64,000 nt of DNA from Synchiropus splendidus (GCF_027744825.2 NC_071334.1:30691937-30755936); one strand, 5' to 3'. Positions 36,401 through 49,499 are shown, counted from the stretch's first letter. Numbers and translations: made by a program. Notes: generated by a model from the sequence alone, not told the origin.

Positions 36401-36965
36401 CTGTAATATCTGGACCATAGAGTGCACCGGAATATTAGCCGCACCCACAAAATTTAAGTAGGAAAATAGATCTTATTCATACATAAGCGGTCTATAAGCA
36501 GCGGTCGCAGTGGTGCTGTCCGCACCGTAGAAAGGCCAGTAGTGCACCAGGATTAAAAATGAATCACTTCGAAACTACTTTTGAAAATGGACTCCAGCAT
36601 GGAGACTGACTCATGAAACGATATTCTGAACTAGAATCATGAACTCCTCACATCCTTTATTCAAATTAAAGCACTCATAATGCAATGTTTCCGACCGCGT
36701 GACGGAAGTTCAAACACCACAGCCAGTCTCAGCTGCTGCTTCTCGTCTCCGGTCCTCCAGAAGAACGGCTCTGTTGGCGGAGCTGTGGACGAAAACAGCA
36801 CATTTAAGGTCAATAAAACGCCTGTGATTTCATTGGTTTGACGTGACAAGACTCAATATTCTGGAAGCATGACATGCTTAAGCCTGTAAAAATCCATACA
36901 TTATCCCCGTCCTTGTACAAGCCACAGAGTTCAGAGTGCAGGAAAAAAGTAAAGCCTGAGTACGT
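36401..36965 (+). mobile_element. MITE family M1, copy 2
   Basis: This is the second copy, same orientation. It starts ATATCTGGACCATAGAGTGC and keeps CACCGGAATATTAGCCGCAC, AAATAGATCTTATTCATACA, GACTGACTCATGAAAC, TCATGAACTCCTCACATC, GTCAATAAAACGCCTGTGAT, AAGCCTGTAAAAATCCATAC and CACAGAGTTCAG. It ends in a poorly kept terminus (AAAAAAGTAAAGCCTGAG). Confidence 0.78.
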
Positions 36966-37247
36966 TCAGATACATGAAGTAATTCCTAGTCAGGTCACAC
37001 AGTGTTATTCGTGAATCTTAAAAAATGTGATGTGGCAAGTCATCTCAGGGAGCAATATGTTCATTTTCCATTCACAGCTACCTCAGTGTTAGTCATCATT
37101 TGATTCTCCCTGTGACTTGTAACAAAAGATGACCCAATGCTTTGTTGTTTCACTGGCTGTCCTTAAAGTCTAGGTGCATGTGAAATAACTTGAATCACCA
37201 CTTAACTGAAGAAAGACACAGACATGACAGGGATGACCCACGTTCAC

Positions 37248-37253
37248 TTTATT
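37248..37253 (-). promoter_or_regulatory. polyadenylation signal of snx29
   Basis: A canonical AATAAA on the minus strand is the first one met downstream of the snx29 stop codon. It is followed by GT-rich sequence (GTGAACGTGGGTCATCCC). That spacing suits cleavage around 37220-37235. Assignment to snx29 is inference. Confidence 0.45.
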
Positions 37254-37951
37254 TCTAAGGCTGAATGTAATTCAGTATCTTACAGTTCATCTTTAAGGAC
37301 ATGAGTATCTGAGCGGTGTGACTCCATCTGAAAACTAAAGTGTCCAACAGACTCTACAAAAGCCAAATCAGCTGTTGGGTAAATTGGAGTTTCTAGTGGC
37401 TTCCCCTTTCTTCTTCCTCGTGACTGCATGTAGCTGCATCTGCATTAGGGAGTCACTCCAATGCACTTTCTGTCAATATACTAAGGTAATGACATATTCA
37501 TAGAGTCAGATGCTCATCCGAGAGCACTTCAATGGAACAATCTTTAATGTAATGGCACTGTAATAATGACGCACTGACTATTACTGCTCATCCATTTGGA
37601 AGTAGCTACAAACCACTGGAGGCACTGAACATGATGCATGATCACTAAAAACTGAGCAGAATAAGAAATAAAACATCATATTTGATGGTGGACAAAACTG
37701 TCCTGTGTTGTTCTGACTCTCATCGAGGTAAGAAGTGCTGTCAGTGAGTTGGTCCATGTTCCCACAGGAACATCTTTGAGATACAAGTCTGTAACATTCC
37801 TTCTCTTCCCCAAGTGGAAAAGCAGCAAGCCCCGGCTCAGCAAGCCGAAGATATTAAGGCCATTTCATCGCCCTCTGAAATGGGAGTTGCTATGTCAATA
37901 CTGGATTCAAGTGTTTTCTCCGGTCACGTCCTCTTTCCCGAAATGTTCAGG
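37254..37951 (-). other. snx29: snx29 3' untranslated region (inferred)
   Basis: This is the sequence between the TAG of the terminal exon and the first AATAAA on the minus strand. No long reading frame or recognised repeat interrupts it. The extent is inferred from the signal position only; alternative polyadenylation further downstream is possible. Confidence 0.5.
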
Positions 37952-38078
37952 CTAAAGGTCACCACTCTGAGGCTCAGGTCTGGCCTCCTGGTTGCGGCTG
38001 CGGCCCAGTCTTGGGAAGCGGGACGAGGTCTTAGACCGTGGCGTTTTGGCCGCGCTGTCGTTGGCCTGCGGTGTGTCT
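37952..38078 (-). CDS. snx29: snx29 terminal coding exon with stop codon
   Basis: The exon follows a strong acceptor (CTTTCTCCTCCAG|). Its first base completes the leucine codon left by exon 44450-44311; 41 further codons and TAG follow. The peptide starts DTPQAND, runs through a Ser/Thr/Lys/Arg-rich stretch with SRFPRLGRSRN, and ends EPQSGDL. The SRFP(R/K)L core and the EPQSGDL end match the low-complexity tail after the PX domain of vertebrate SNX29, so this is the true C terminus. The tail is basic and probably disordered. With the two PX exons it gives a 135-codon, uninterrupted C-terminal part of the protein. Confidence 0.92.
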
Positions 38079-39627
38079 CTGGAGGAGAAAGAAGAAAGAT
38101 AAAGTACTTTGATGAGAACATATGTTGAGGTTTATTGCTGAGAGGATGGGAACACAAAGATGCTGCAGCTGGAGATTAAACGCATTGTTTACTCCGGGCC
38201 AGAGGGACTTGCTTTTTATGACAGTATAGAGTTTTTTTTAATGATGGAATGTTTTCCCTTTTCTACATTAAACATTAATGATGTGTGATGAAGACAAGTG
38301 GGTAATGTTATCTACCATAACCTGGGCTTTGTGTATGACGTTTTCTAAGTAAAGAAGCCTTTTGTTCTCCAGTTCACAAGAAATCTAAACAAATTGAGAC
38401 AAAAAGATGTTCGAAAATAGTTTGAGTGAAAATGTGCTTTAAGGAGGAGGCATTAGCCTGCGTGGATTACACTGATCTTGACTCATGAGTCTACTTTCAT
38501 CCTGACTGGGAACCACTGCTTTGAGTCATGTGGTGGACAAACCATGATTTGTTTGCATAATATTGTGTTTTTCTATTTTTTTTTTTTTTAACGTGGTTAC
38601 AATGGTCCCACCAAAGGACCCTGCGAGTGCAGAGAACTGCTTAGCAACAATGCTCCAATGACTCCTGTGAGACTGGGCTGTTGACTCGTGAAGATGTTCA
38701 GCAATATTAATGATCTTTCATCGTGGCTCAGCAGTCTTAGACAACAAGACAAGAAGGGAGTTTCACTCCAGGAATTGCTGAACCACACAAATGCAAAGAG
38801 TCCCAGTGACAGAAGGGCAGGAAGTAAGGCAGTTAGAATGAGTGACAGTCTTTTAAAGTATTGTTGGTGCCAAGTGGTTATGAGCCTGATGCTCCTGTAG
38901 GGATAAACCATCAATGAAATGCTGGATTTAAATAAATAAATGGCATTTAACTCGGGTAACAACAGGACATGTGACCTAGATTGTTTCAATGCTGAGCTAA
39001 TGTGTATCGCTGACAGCACCAAGACACGAATATGATGGCGAAGCATGTCTCTCCAAAGTTACTGCACTCCAGAGACGGCTGTTGTGGACATGAACTGGGC
39101 ATGGGCGGTAACATAGCTACAAACAAAAGGAGTCTATGCAAATATTAGCCACAGTCTACACATACTAAAAACCACATTCATCAAACCGTAATAAATGAGC
39201 TGGACACTTGGAAAAGGCGGCAGATCAGTACGTGGATTGATGGTGTTTCTATTGTCTCAAAAACAAGCCTCACTATCCTCTAATATTGTAGATTAAACTC
39301 GGCAATGTGGCACCCTGTGAAAGGGCCTTGTTGCCGTGACGACCAGCTGTAGCACAGATGAACCCTGAACTGAGAAGATCTGCACTTGTCTGAGGACAGT
39401 AATGAAAAAAAGCAACTGCATCATTGTAGATGTTCTGACTTGTGAGTCGCTTTCGTCATTCCTCACCTGCTGCGACTGTTCGAGTGGTGAGGCTGTAAAA
39501 GTAGTGATGCATTCAAGGGTATCTCAGACAAAGACACTTTACATGAATATTAGTAAATGGAAGCTCCTCACTGCTTGACACCTGCTGCTTGTGGAGTACT
39601 TTTAAAGTAGAATATAGTGTTATACAT

Positions 39628-39650
39628 TATATATATATATATATATATAC
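39628..39650 (+). repeat. (AT)n microsatellite
   Basis: About eleven AT units lie in the 6.2-kb snx29 intron. Confidence 0.9.
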
Positions 39651-40589
39651 ATATTTAAAAAACAATCATAACAATACATTCAAACAATAATATTAACAAA
39701 ACATTTACTGAATATATGGAAATACATCCATCAAAAAAGCAAGTCTGAATGCTGCATGTGCCTGAGAGGAAAAGTATAGTCTAATAGCACTTATAGGAGA
39801 GATACCTGTACTTTGGCAGCAGGTTGAACGGTAATGAAGTGTAAATAAATACTTCAGAAGTGAACACATGAAGCAACTGTCCAACAGACGTGTCGAACTG
39901 CTAGCAAAGATTTAGCTGGAGTGGCGGTGATTCTGCGGTGCACCAGGCTCAGACTCAACCAACCGCCACACAATTTGACTGTCCAAACATCGGTGCAATG
40001 GGGAGCAACCTCAGCGAAAGATTAGAGGAACATTGAGGCAAGTTCGAGGAGGTGATGTCACACAGCTGGTCCCTTATACATATCCAGCTGGACAATAATG
40101 AGGTCCATCGATTTCCCTTTCTTGGCATGGACACGGACCAGTCCCAGCAGCATTTGGAGCAGGTACGAACTAATGTGAGAAAACAACACTCCCGGGCACC
40201 ACTGGAATATGAATAATTGGAGTGCAGAGCAGAGTAATTACAGTGAACAGGAGGAATCATATTGATTTTGTGACAGGAAATGGTGGGATGCGGTAAACAG
40301 CAGAGGAAGGATAATGAACTATTCCTCCAACATTTCCTCTCCCACACACACCTTCTATAAAGCTAACAGGACAGAAATGAAAGTTTACCTCCGAACACTG
40401 AAAGTCAAACTGCTGCTGACAGCGAAACAGAGGTCCACAACACTTTTCTGCGCTCTCTGGCAGCAGGTCAATAAGACTGAACCCAGATCAGCATGGACAC
40501 TTTGTGCTCTGAGTGAGAGAGATGTGATGAGGTTGCGCTGCATATGAAATCAGCGCAAACCCAGAGAGGGAGAGTTGAAAAGAAAAAAA

Positions 40590-41170
40590 CTACAGCTGGA
40601 ACTGAGGCTGGTCTTAGGGCCACAGTCGTCTCCGTCGCGTCTTGGACTTGGGATTTCTTGTCAAGGGAAGTCGAGAGCGCAGCTACTCAGCGTTTTTTAA
40701 ATAAACGTGAAATGTGTGAAATTCTCAGGTTAGATTCAAGCCAAACAAGTCAATTGATTTGAAGAAATGCAACTGACCCGCGCTCCTATTTAACGTCATA
40801 CAGAGTAGCAACTACGTTGTCAATGTCAACAATTCCATTTGCCTATGCTAATCGCAAAGCACTCAGTAGAGTGTAACATTTGCAAAGCAGCCGTCACAGA
40901 AGCGGCTCAGATGCTGAACTATCACTGTCACAACTGTTAAGGTAGAATATCAACATTAAGCTAACTAAGCTAAATGTGTGTGCGGGGAAATAACTGTCAG
41001 GTCACGATATCACCATTACTGCTATGGCAGTCACAAGTCCTACAGTAAACTGCTAATGTAAACTGCTCACTCCACGCTAGTGTAGTCGCACTCGAGACGC
41101 AGTCTTGAAACCAGGCTCAAGACAGGATTTTGTCGCCTTGGACTTGACGGCATTGGGTCACGGCCTTGGC
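40590..41170 (+). mobile_element. possible hAT-like nonautonomous element
   Basis: Both ends are rich in the words CTTGGACTTG / CAAGTC: GTCTTGGACTTGGGATTTCT at about 40637, and GCCTTGGACTTGACGGCATT at about 41133. The middle (about 40868-40940) can be read as VECNICKAAVTEAAQMLNYH then CHNC. Its Cys-x2-Cys..His spacing is reminiscent of a BED zinc finger from hAT transposases. Stops and the short length show it is inactive. Identification is tentative. Confidence 0.3.
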
Positions 41171-43184
41171 TTAGGTGGTTTCTACTACACGAGACAAAAA
41201 TGAGCATCAGGTGACAAAGGGGTTCAGCTCACTTCCTGACTGTACACCAACAACAGACCTGTCTGGAGAAATGAGGCCCTCTCAGCTGGGGGGACAGGAG
41301 AGGTAGGATTGGCTGACTCGGCATTCCCAGCACCACAGTTAAAGGCATGTTCTCAAGCTCTTATTAAACAAGTGCATGTTTCACTTCTTTCTTTATCTTA
41401 ACATATTGTCTATCTTTGTCATCGTGACAACCTCCAGTGGAATGGAGCTCAAGCACAACACAGATTGTGTTGTGTGTCCCTGCTGCTTGCAAAAATATTA
41501 AATAGTGATCGGACTTTTTGTCTCCAGACACACAAACATTGACCCAGAGGAAAGTGACAGGAGCGTGGCGCTACTAAAGTTACGAGTGGGCGGAGGGTCG
41601 TGAATCTCCAGGATGTTTCGAAACACGGGCATCTGTGGGACGGCTAGGAAATCCATAGCTCTACTTGAGATAATGGAGCTGAGCGCATTTAATCCCAGCA
41701 GTTGTGCTCTGTGTTGGACAAACAAGCACATGCACAAACACCTGAAGACTATTCAGATCGGGGCTGAAGTCTTCCCACAGAGGACCCTTGTTAGACACAG
41801 AATTGGCCATAGCTGGGATCCAACTGGTGACCTTCTCACTGCAGGGGGAATTACTGTTTGGTATTGATTTGAATCAAGGAAATGAAACAATGATTTGATT
41901 TGGGAAGAGGTGGCCCAGCGCTCAGTCAATGACTCGGCCTCTCAGCTGCAGAGGACACAGCAGGAGGGTTAAAGAGTTACATCTCCCTCTTCTGCCCCTG
42001 TCTCTACTCTGAACCTGCCACCACATCCCAACTCTCTCCCTGAAGCAGCTGTCAACTCTTGTACACGCTCGGTTATTGTGCCACACGTGTGCCAGCATCA
42101 GCAGCTGGTGGCATCACGGAGGTCCAAAGGATAATGGGGCTCAGCACAGATGGCGAATGAGCGAATAATGGCCGTGAAAAAAATGGAGACATTTCAAGTG
42201 GCGGATTAGAGGAAGTCCACTTAATCAACCTCTCAAGGAGATGACAAGCTTGACAGCAGCCAGGTACAATCTTGGAAGAGAGAATTTGGAGCAGCATCAT
42301 TAAATTGCCCATAAAGAAACTGGAAATAGCATCCACTAGTCTCCTCTTTACGACTTTTACAGCATTGCTAAAGTTAAGTTGGGCTAACCTTCTTCCAACG
42401 ACTACTGACACTATTTAATTGGTGAATGTTAAATGAACAAAACACGGGCAAAAGTGAAGACATTTCAGCTCAGTCAGGGTAAATAAAAGATCTGTCATTC
42501 AGAGATCCACTACAAAGCATCAAGCTAGTCACCAAAGGCAAAACAGACAGTGCAAATAGTTATTTTAAATCAACAAATAACCAAAACATATTCTTGCATC
42601 ACACTAAACAGTTCTCGACTAAAGTACACGGTCGGCTTCAGAAAGCAAATGAAATCCAAAAGTGAGGATTTTCGTGGGAGCCAGACTGTCCATGAAACAG
42701 TGGGATATTCTCGATGAGGCTGTACAAACACAGAGGAACCAAAGATTCAAAAGCTATCGCGCATGAATGCCATGATGATATGATGTAGCTAGCAAAGGCA
42801 GCAAGTCATGTGGAAAGCCAGTGAAGTGCCATGTCGACGCCCCTCGGCTAGTATGGCAATATTTCATGCCTTTCAAGGATGGTTTCTATTTCAGCCAGGA
42901 GAGATATGAGGAAGAGATTGGATTATTAAGCTTCCCGCTTTAGAGGAAATAATGAGCCATCTGTGAGAGTGGGGGGTGCTGGTGGTTTATAGAGGCTATA
43001 GAGTTGACTCCTATTTCATTGTGGACAATTGCCTCTAATTTTACTTATAAGTGGATTCGTGCACAATATGGAATGCCAGTTATAACAGTCTTAGTGTGTG
43101 GTAACGTTAAAAAGCACACAATTCTAGCAGATTAATTATATTTGCTGCTCTGGAAGGAGGTCAGGCGCATGCTTCTTGTATGTG

Positions 43185-43220
43185 TGTGTGTGTAGATATA
43201 TATTTATATCTACACACACA
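43185..43220. repeat. 16-bp-stem hairpin with TG/TA sequence
   Basis: TGTGTGTGTAGATATA (43185-43200) and its exact reverse complement (43205-43220) flank a TATT loop. It is part of a simple TG/TA tract but perfectly symmetrical. Confidence 0.9.
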
Positions 43221-43629
43221 GTATATACATATATAATTAAATAAGGGACTAAAAGCAAAAAAATGGCATTAGACATGAGATGTATGAAATTGTGAACTGA
43301 CTTGTGTTTACATGCGCTGACTTTATATTCATATATTTATATTGGTCTCACCTGGTCTATCGAGGTTCTCAGGAAAATTTGAGCTCCCCAACTATTCAAC
43401 AGTTAAGTGAACTCCATGCGTGACAAACATTGAAGCACTGAGAGTTGCAATTCATTACCATCATAGCCACAATTTCCGTCATTTCGTAAAGGCCAGCAGG
43501 ATTTGCCGGTAGATCTTTATTCATACGAAAAAGCAAATTACTAATCGACAACTATGTCAGTATGAAAGCAGACTTCTGCTTCACCTGGTTTAAGTTTGGC
43601 TGTGGAAGCTTAGAGTCAACCTGAAGGCA

Positions 43630-43860
43630 TGAGAGTGTCCCAAAAGAACAATCCTGGCATTGGTGTAAGACCACTCACAGCTTTGAAGATCAAGCGCAAG
43701 ATCTATTCTTTGAATCACAGGAAGCCAGTGTAGTGATTTAAGCACTGGATCAAGGGGATGGATGAATGTGTGAGCAAGCTCCTCTGTGACTTATCTAGAC
43801 TCTGGATTTAAGAAATAGATTGTGGTCACACGTTGATTCAGATGCGACCACACAATTGGC
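43630..43860 (+). repeat. diverged relative of the 17.1-kb repeat
   Basis: Phrases include TCACAGCTTTGAAGATCAAG, ATCTATTCTTTGAATCACAG, GAAGCCAGTGTAGTGATTTA and GACTCTGGATTTAAGAAATA. They follow the same order of motifs (residual count, '..CCAGTGTAG..') seen in the 17.1-kb repeat. The similarity is by eye and weak. Confidence 0.35.
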
Positions 43861-44310
43861 ACCCAGGCGCCAAAGCTCAGTACCCTTAAAAAGCCTTATT
43901 AATGGTGAGCATGTTTCCTCCTTGGTGCCAGTAAGTGATGACTAAACATCCAGGGTGTCCAAACCAGACCTGAAAACCCAACTAGCACACAGCCCTGTGA
44001 CTCACCTTCTCAGTGACTCGGCCCGAGTGACTGCCCTCCAGCTCTTTTTTTTTCGCAGTAAGAGGAACAGGACGTGAGTGAAGCATTTCTAGAGCCTGGT
44101 TTTGTCCTGTGCGCCTTCATTCTTACTGGTCAGACTGTGTGAGAGCATGTCTGTTCTGAATGAGTGCTGAATGAATGTCACTCTGCTATGAACAGAATTT
44201 CCGGTTATCATGAGCGCAATTGGATGGACTTTTTTCACTTTTCCCCATCTGCAGTTGTCCTCCCGTTGGATCATGCAGGCATAAATGGGTGGTGAGCGGT
44301 GTGGACTTAC

Positions 44311-44450
44311 AGACAGAAGGGCAGCAGAGACAGCAGGGTCTCTTTGGTGGGGCGGGCGGCGAACTCCGGCAGCGTCTGGATCAGTTTGTTCATCACCATG
44401 CGAAGGTAGTTCTGCAGCTGCTTCCTCCTCTCCTCCACAAACTTGGCATC
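44311..44450 (-). CDS. snx29: snx29 exon encoding the second half of the PX domain
   Basis: This 140-nt exon lies between the acceptor GGTCACCAG| and the donor |GTAAGT. It holds 46 codons plus two bases, so it starts in phase 0, matching the end of exon 57767-57627, and leaves a split codon (CT|A, Leu) completed by exon 38078-37952. It begins DAKFVEERRKQLQNYL, the helical second half of the PX domain with the conserved basic RRKQLQ segment. It continues through VMNKLIQTLPEF to the end of the fold. The vertebrate SNX29 sequence I recall has almost the same residues immediately after IGNK, which supports direct splicing of the two exons. No stop or frameshift is present. Confidence 0.94.
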
Positions 44451-45679
44451 CTGGTGACCAGAGGTGGACAATTGAGATTTCTCAAGAGTTGCTTGAGAAC
44501 AGACACTTGTACTTAGTGAGGAAGCAAAACACTGATAAGACTTGTGTAAAAAAACAATAGTTTTATGTGAGTGGGGGAGATATTTCGGATTGAAGACTAC
44601 TGATCCCAATGTGTAACAGCAGCTACACAGTGAACAACCACTACCAACCAGCAGCATCATGTGACCAGGAGGAGACCCTTGGGCACAATGGCAAAATAGC
44701 TTTAATGTGCTCTAACTGAGGTTCCTAAAGACAATTTGACATAAGGGTCAGGGGTGTGTGTGGCCTCCCAAAGGACAAGGTCAGGGCAAACAGGGATCTC
44801 CTACCAGCTGTCCCATTAGTCATGTCTCAAACAGTTTATGGTGAGACTTAACAGTGTTGGACAGAACACTACATGTCCCAGAAGAACTGGGTTCATGCGA
44901 GTCCACACATAAATGGCTTCATCGTTCAGAACTGCTGACAAGCTACAGCATGGTCATACATCAGGCCCAACTGCAGCAGCATATGTGACGGCTGTGGCAG
45001 TTGTCCTTCCTTGTACAGGGGAGCTCATGGTGATCCTACAGTTGGAGAGTTGCCCTCCTACCCAAGTTCATGTAAACATGACTCCGTGACTACAAGGGAA
45101 TCTCTATGCCAGACGTAGGGGCTGCATGTGGCCCTCATGAGTTCAGAGCAAGAACAACAAAACAATAAATGATTTAAATATAACTCATAACTCACACTTC
45201 TGTGCGATACTTACCACTTACAAGGATCCACCAATATTTATGACTTATATTGATAATCTTTCAATAAAATGAAACAATTTATCGTCAAATATTATTTGTA
45301 TATAATGACATGGCATAATTACAGCTTCCCTATTTTTCTGTGGTTTTATAATACTTTACTACCAAAGTTTTAAATTTAAGATTCTTCTTCTGTCCTTCTG
45401 TCTTTTGACACAACAGTCAGAATATATAAAGTGTCCCCCTTGCATAAAATCGCTCACCCCTGCTCTATGCAAGCGTATAAAAAAATATACAGGTATAGTG
45501 ACTGAATTCATATGTGTATGAGAAAAGTTGGATCAGAATCAGAACAATCGAAGATCGACCGACACGAGCTTCTTCTCATACACTTTTATTGTGGTTCTCG
45601 CCATTAAATCATGTTAAAGTTGATAGTCAATATGACAGTGGTCATTGGCTAATACCACCCTTTGTCCCGCCCCTCCAAC

Positions 45680-45833
45680 AGACCAGGGACAGCTTACATT
45701 GGCGTTGAAAAAAAAAAAGACATTTTTGTATTGAGGTAGAAAACTAGTATGGTATTAAAATTAAAAATACAAATGTATTCTTTTTTTCAGCCAATATATT
45801 TTTCTTAATGTCAATGTAAGCTGTCCCTGGTCT
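45680..45833. repeat. foldback (inverted-repeat) element
   Basis: The left arm (45680-45701, AGACCAGGGACAGCTTACAT then TG) is an exact reverse complement of the right arm (45812-45833). The arms are 22 bp and enclose 110 bp of A+T-rich sequence with A and T runs. No coding sequence is present. It is probably the core of a small inverted-repeat transposon. Confidence 0.8.
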
Positions 45834-48800
45834 AGTCCCACAGCCCCTGGCTGCTGAACATCCCTGGAGGTCTGTGGTGAAGGGAGTGGACCAGGGTGCT
45901 GTACTTTTACATGAGCATTGGAAGAACTGTCCTAAAGCCAGAATCTCTTTTGATTGGCAGCAAGCTACAAACATCCAGACACTCGACTGTAGAGTTTGCC
46001 ACAGAGGTCCAAAGATGAGCGCCTGCGCATTACTCATACTTGCTTGGTGATATGGCCCATTTCCATTCATACACTGCAAATAGAGCTGACTTTTCACCCC
46101 CTTGCTTCAGTGACACAGACCTCACACAGGAATTTCTCATTCATTCAAACAGTTGTACAGTAGTAGTAGGAGTTCAATCCAGCCATGGCATTAACATGAG
46201 ATCTTTTCTTGTTTTTTTGTTTGCTCCAAACACTTTAAGGAGGGGGACCTGGCGGCTCACCTGGCATATACGTCGGCGGTTGTTGACTACAAGCAGCAGG
46301 CACTCTTCTCTTTCCAACTCATACAATACAACAAGCCTGCCTGTTTCTGTTCACGACACCAATTTTCATCTCACTCTTGTGGCTACAAAGAGCCTCCAAA
46401 CAACGCAGGTTTTTTATTAGGGTTTCAAGGCCACACAGACATTTGAAGATTCAAACCCTCCGCACTGTGACGCTGTGCAGCCGGAGGCATCCAGCCACAT
46501 GGACCACGCAGGCATCACTAATCAGTGTCCAGCGAGGCTCAGAACAAAGGCCTGGCCAATGTTCCGTTCCACACGGGGAGCTTGGTAATGGGACAAACAG
46601 CCCTCCAGAGAGGACAACACATCCCAAAATTCACACTGATACTCTTCGTTTTATCTACCACCAAAGTCCCCGCTGGGTCCACTGTACTGCCCCAAAACAC
46701 ATAAAATAAAAGAGTGAGCAGGAGCGGAGTGCAACTTGGATCTGAGCATAAATCACAAACAGAAACCAGAACAAAAGCGAATCAGAATGAAATAACTGTG
46801 GACTGGATCAACCAACTCACATTTGAACGCCCCAAGCGGATGTTGACTCCACAGCATCCGCCAACAAAAGGCAAATAATTAGCTCCAGTTTCAGACCTGG
46901 ACGGCAGGAGGCCTGTTCAAATTGTTTTACCTTAGAGGGAGATGTGACATTTGCTTCGAGGACTAATTCATTACAGAGACATTTAAATCTTTGTTTGCAA
47001 TTCATTTGACACTTGATCTCCAACAATAGCTGGTAAATAGCTAGTAAAATTAGATGTCAGTTAGCATTTAAAAAGGTGATATGAAGATGAGGGCAATATG
47101 TAATATTATTTTGCCAAAACCCAATTCATTTTATGATGCACAACACCTTGCACGTGCATCCCTTAATAAAACAGGGGACTGAAGCCTGTCCTGGAATCAC
47201 CAGCGCCCAGGCAAACCAGGCAAAAACCAGCAGGTCTGGAAGCACAACACATGAGTTCCTGTTCAGGGCCTTTTATTTGAAGGAAGCAAAAAAAAAAAAT
47301 CATAACCAGTTATTTGGTACTTGTCTTTTATTCTGAATTTGTTTGTTTAGTGAAACAAACAGCAATCAAAAGGTGTACAGAGGTCACATAGTAAAAGTAC
47401 TTGTATGAGCCGTTCATGAGTCTAGTGCAGCTTTGATGATCTTCACCCAACACAAATCATCTTTTATTACCTCCAATGTGCTACACCTCAACATAATGAT
47501 TCATGACTCACTTGTATCAAATGAACTTTTTTGACTGACATTTCCATGACCTTACTGAACTTCACATGAGTCCAAGGACCATTACAGTCCTTCAAACTAT
47601 TGACCCTTAAGTCAGTGTCTCAGGAGAGCAGGTAGTGCATGTCGACGAAGAAAATTCAAAACGTTTCTTGGAAAAAAAAAAGAAAAACAAAACATTTTTA
47701 GTTATTTGTTGCGCTTGTCGCAGACGAGTGTCATCCAGAGGTGAGCAGCACATAACCAGGCCACCTCATTGTCCCTGCGGCGGCGGGGAAATCAGATGTG
47801 TCAGATGAGGGTGAGCACGTCAGCGTGCTTTACATGCTATGTCAACATTGGAAGGCGACACCCTGACTGCCTTCATGGATGTCAGCGCTGTAATAACACT
47901 AATGGACGCGGTGACAGATTTATCCTCTCGCGGAGGAGGCCCGAGGACGGCAGGTGCCACCACTCGTTTGCCTGAAGGAACAAGAACAGAAGCCACAGTG
48001 GAGTTCTGATGCCGCTTCAGAACAGCCCATCAAAAGACTGCTTCTGGAACCTACTTGTCTGAGCACTGGGAAGGTCAATCTATAAGGTCATGATCTTGAC
48101 AGCTTCTGTAACTAATCTTGGGTTTAATCATGTCCTGATCTAACTTTGTGTTGCTTGGCATAAAGCAACATTAAACCAATCCCGGTAAGGACTCTTGCCA
48201 AGTCTTTGTCTTCCAACATTATTAGCTTGACCTTTGAATGGACGCCAAACGCTCACAGGCTTGTCCGCAGTACAGCCACAACAGACCTAGTTTTAGCTTC
48301 GTCTAACTACTCTGCCTAACTTGTGTGTCAAAACATGGCCTTCATATGGTCTCTCTTATTTTGGACCTGACTCCACAGCCCCATGAGCATCGGGACGTGA
48401 CCTGTTGTGGTGCTCTCCTTTTTATGAGACACAAGAGAGATGAAGGTCAAACATCAGTTACAGACAAGAGTACTAAACTTCACATCAAGAGGGTGTATGT
48501 ACCGCATGAGCTGCGGAGAGAATACATGGGAGCTGGATTATCCCTCCATGGCAACAGAAATAAACAAATGAACGCTGATGCCTCTATGTGCCAGTGGCAT
48601 CTTACACCATCCTATTTTTTAAAGCGTTCCAAGTCCCAAACCATTTTGCCTTTGATACGTCTCCATCAGCACAAGGGGACAGGTATTTGGCAGCCATCTA
48701 GGAAGCACACAAGGTAACTGACGTAGAAAATATCAAACAGTGTCAAGATAAGAACATTTTAAAACGGTAGAGGAGCCAACATATGTTCATTTATGGGGTC

Positions 48801-49499
48801 CACAGAAGTCAGAAATGGCAAAATCAAAGGGTAGGATGTCAAACACACACAACACACACAGCTACATGGCACGTCTTAGCGCAGAAAGATAAGCAGCTGA
48901 GTGGAGCTGTCAATGGGAGAGGCGTAAAACCGCCACATATCCGACGGGGTCTCCACAACTGCTCACTGAATTTCCTGCCACCTTAGCTGTGCTCAACATA
49001 GAAGAGAGAAAGACACTGCTGATAGCACATCTGAGGAGCTAAATGTTGCCTGGCAACAGAAAACACTTCCAAGAGAAAAACGGAAAAACACACCCTGCGG
49101 CAGCATCAACTCCTCTCCAACAGAAAATCGATGCACTTGACAAAGACTCACATCCTGTCTGTAAATCGGGAATTACTTGGCGGATATAAATTGCTTTTCC
49201 TTTAGAGTCTTGCTTTGTTCCAGACTGTGATGCTTGCACAGGTGTGACGTGACCACAGGATGAAAGTTTCTTTATGCTCACCGCGGCGCAGTCTGCACGT
49301 ACACAGGGCAAATATAATATCCGTCCAGCTTGGCACACCTGAAAGATTCTGGGATGGAATCGAATGTGTGAGTATGGCTTCATTGATAAAATGAACCTAG
49401 AGTTCATAAACTCATCTGCATCTCAGTTACATTTGCTGCATTAAAGAAAAAACCTTTCATGCATTTGTGGGTTTGAATGCTCCATATTGATATATTAAC

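Larger units (their letters stand above)
38079..44310 (-). other. snx29: snx29 penultimate-to-last intron (6.2 kb)
   Basis: The borders are GT at 44310-44309 and AG at 38080-38079 on the minus strand. The intron contains a (TA)n microsatellite, a possible hAT-like remnant at about 40.6-41.2 kb, the hairpin at 43185-43220 and a dispersed repeat at 43.6 kb. The rest shows no recognisable coding sequence. An open frame on the plus strand at 38688-38900 and the overlapping minus-strand one have no family features I recognise. Confidence 0.8.

Noticed and set aside
38597..39046. 149-codon minus-strand frame with hydrophobic stretches
   Set aside because: The Leu/Ser-rich composition comes from A+T- and G/A-rich antisense. 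It has no splice or family features, and it would have to be embedded in an snx29 intron.
48325..48717. 130-codon plus-strand frame in the PX intron
   Set aside because: There is no recognised similarity, and the codon use matches the surrounding intron.
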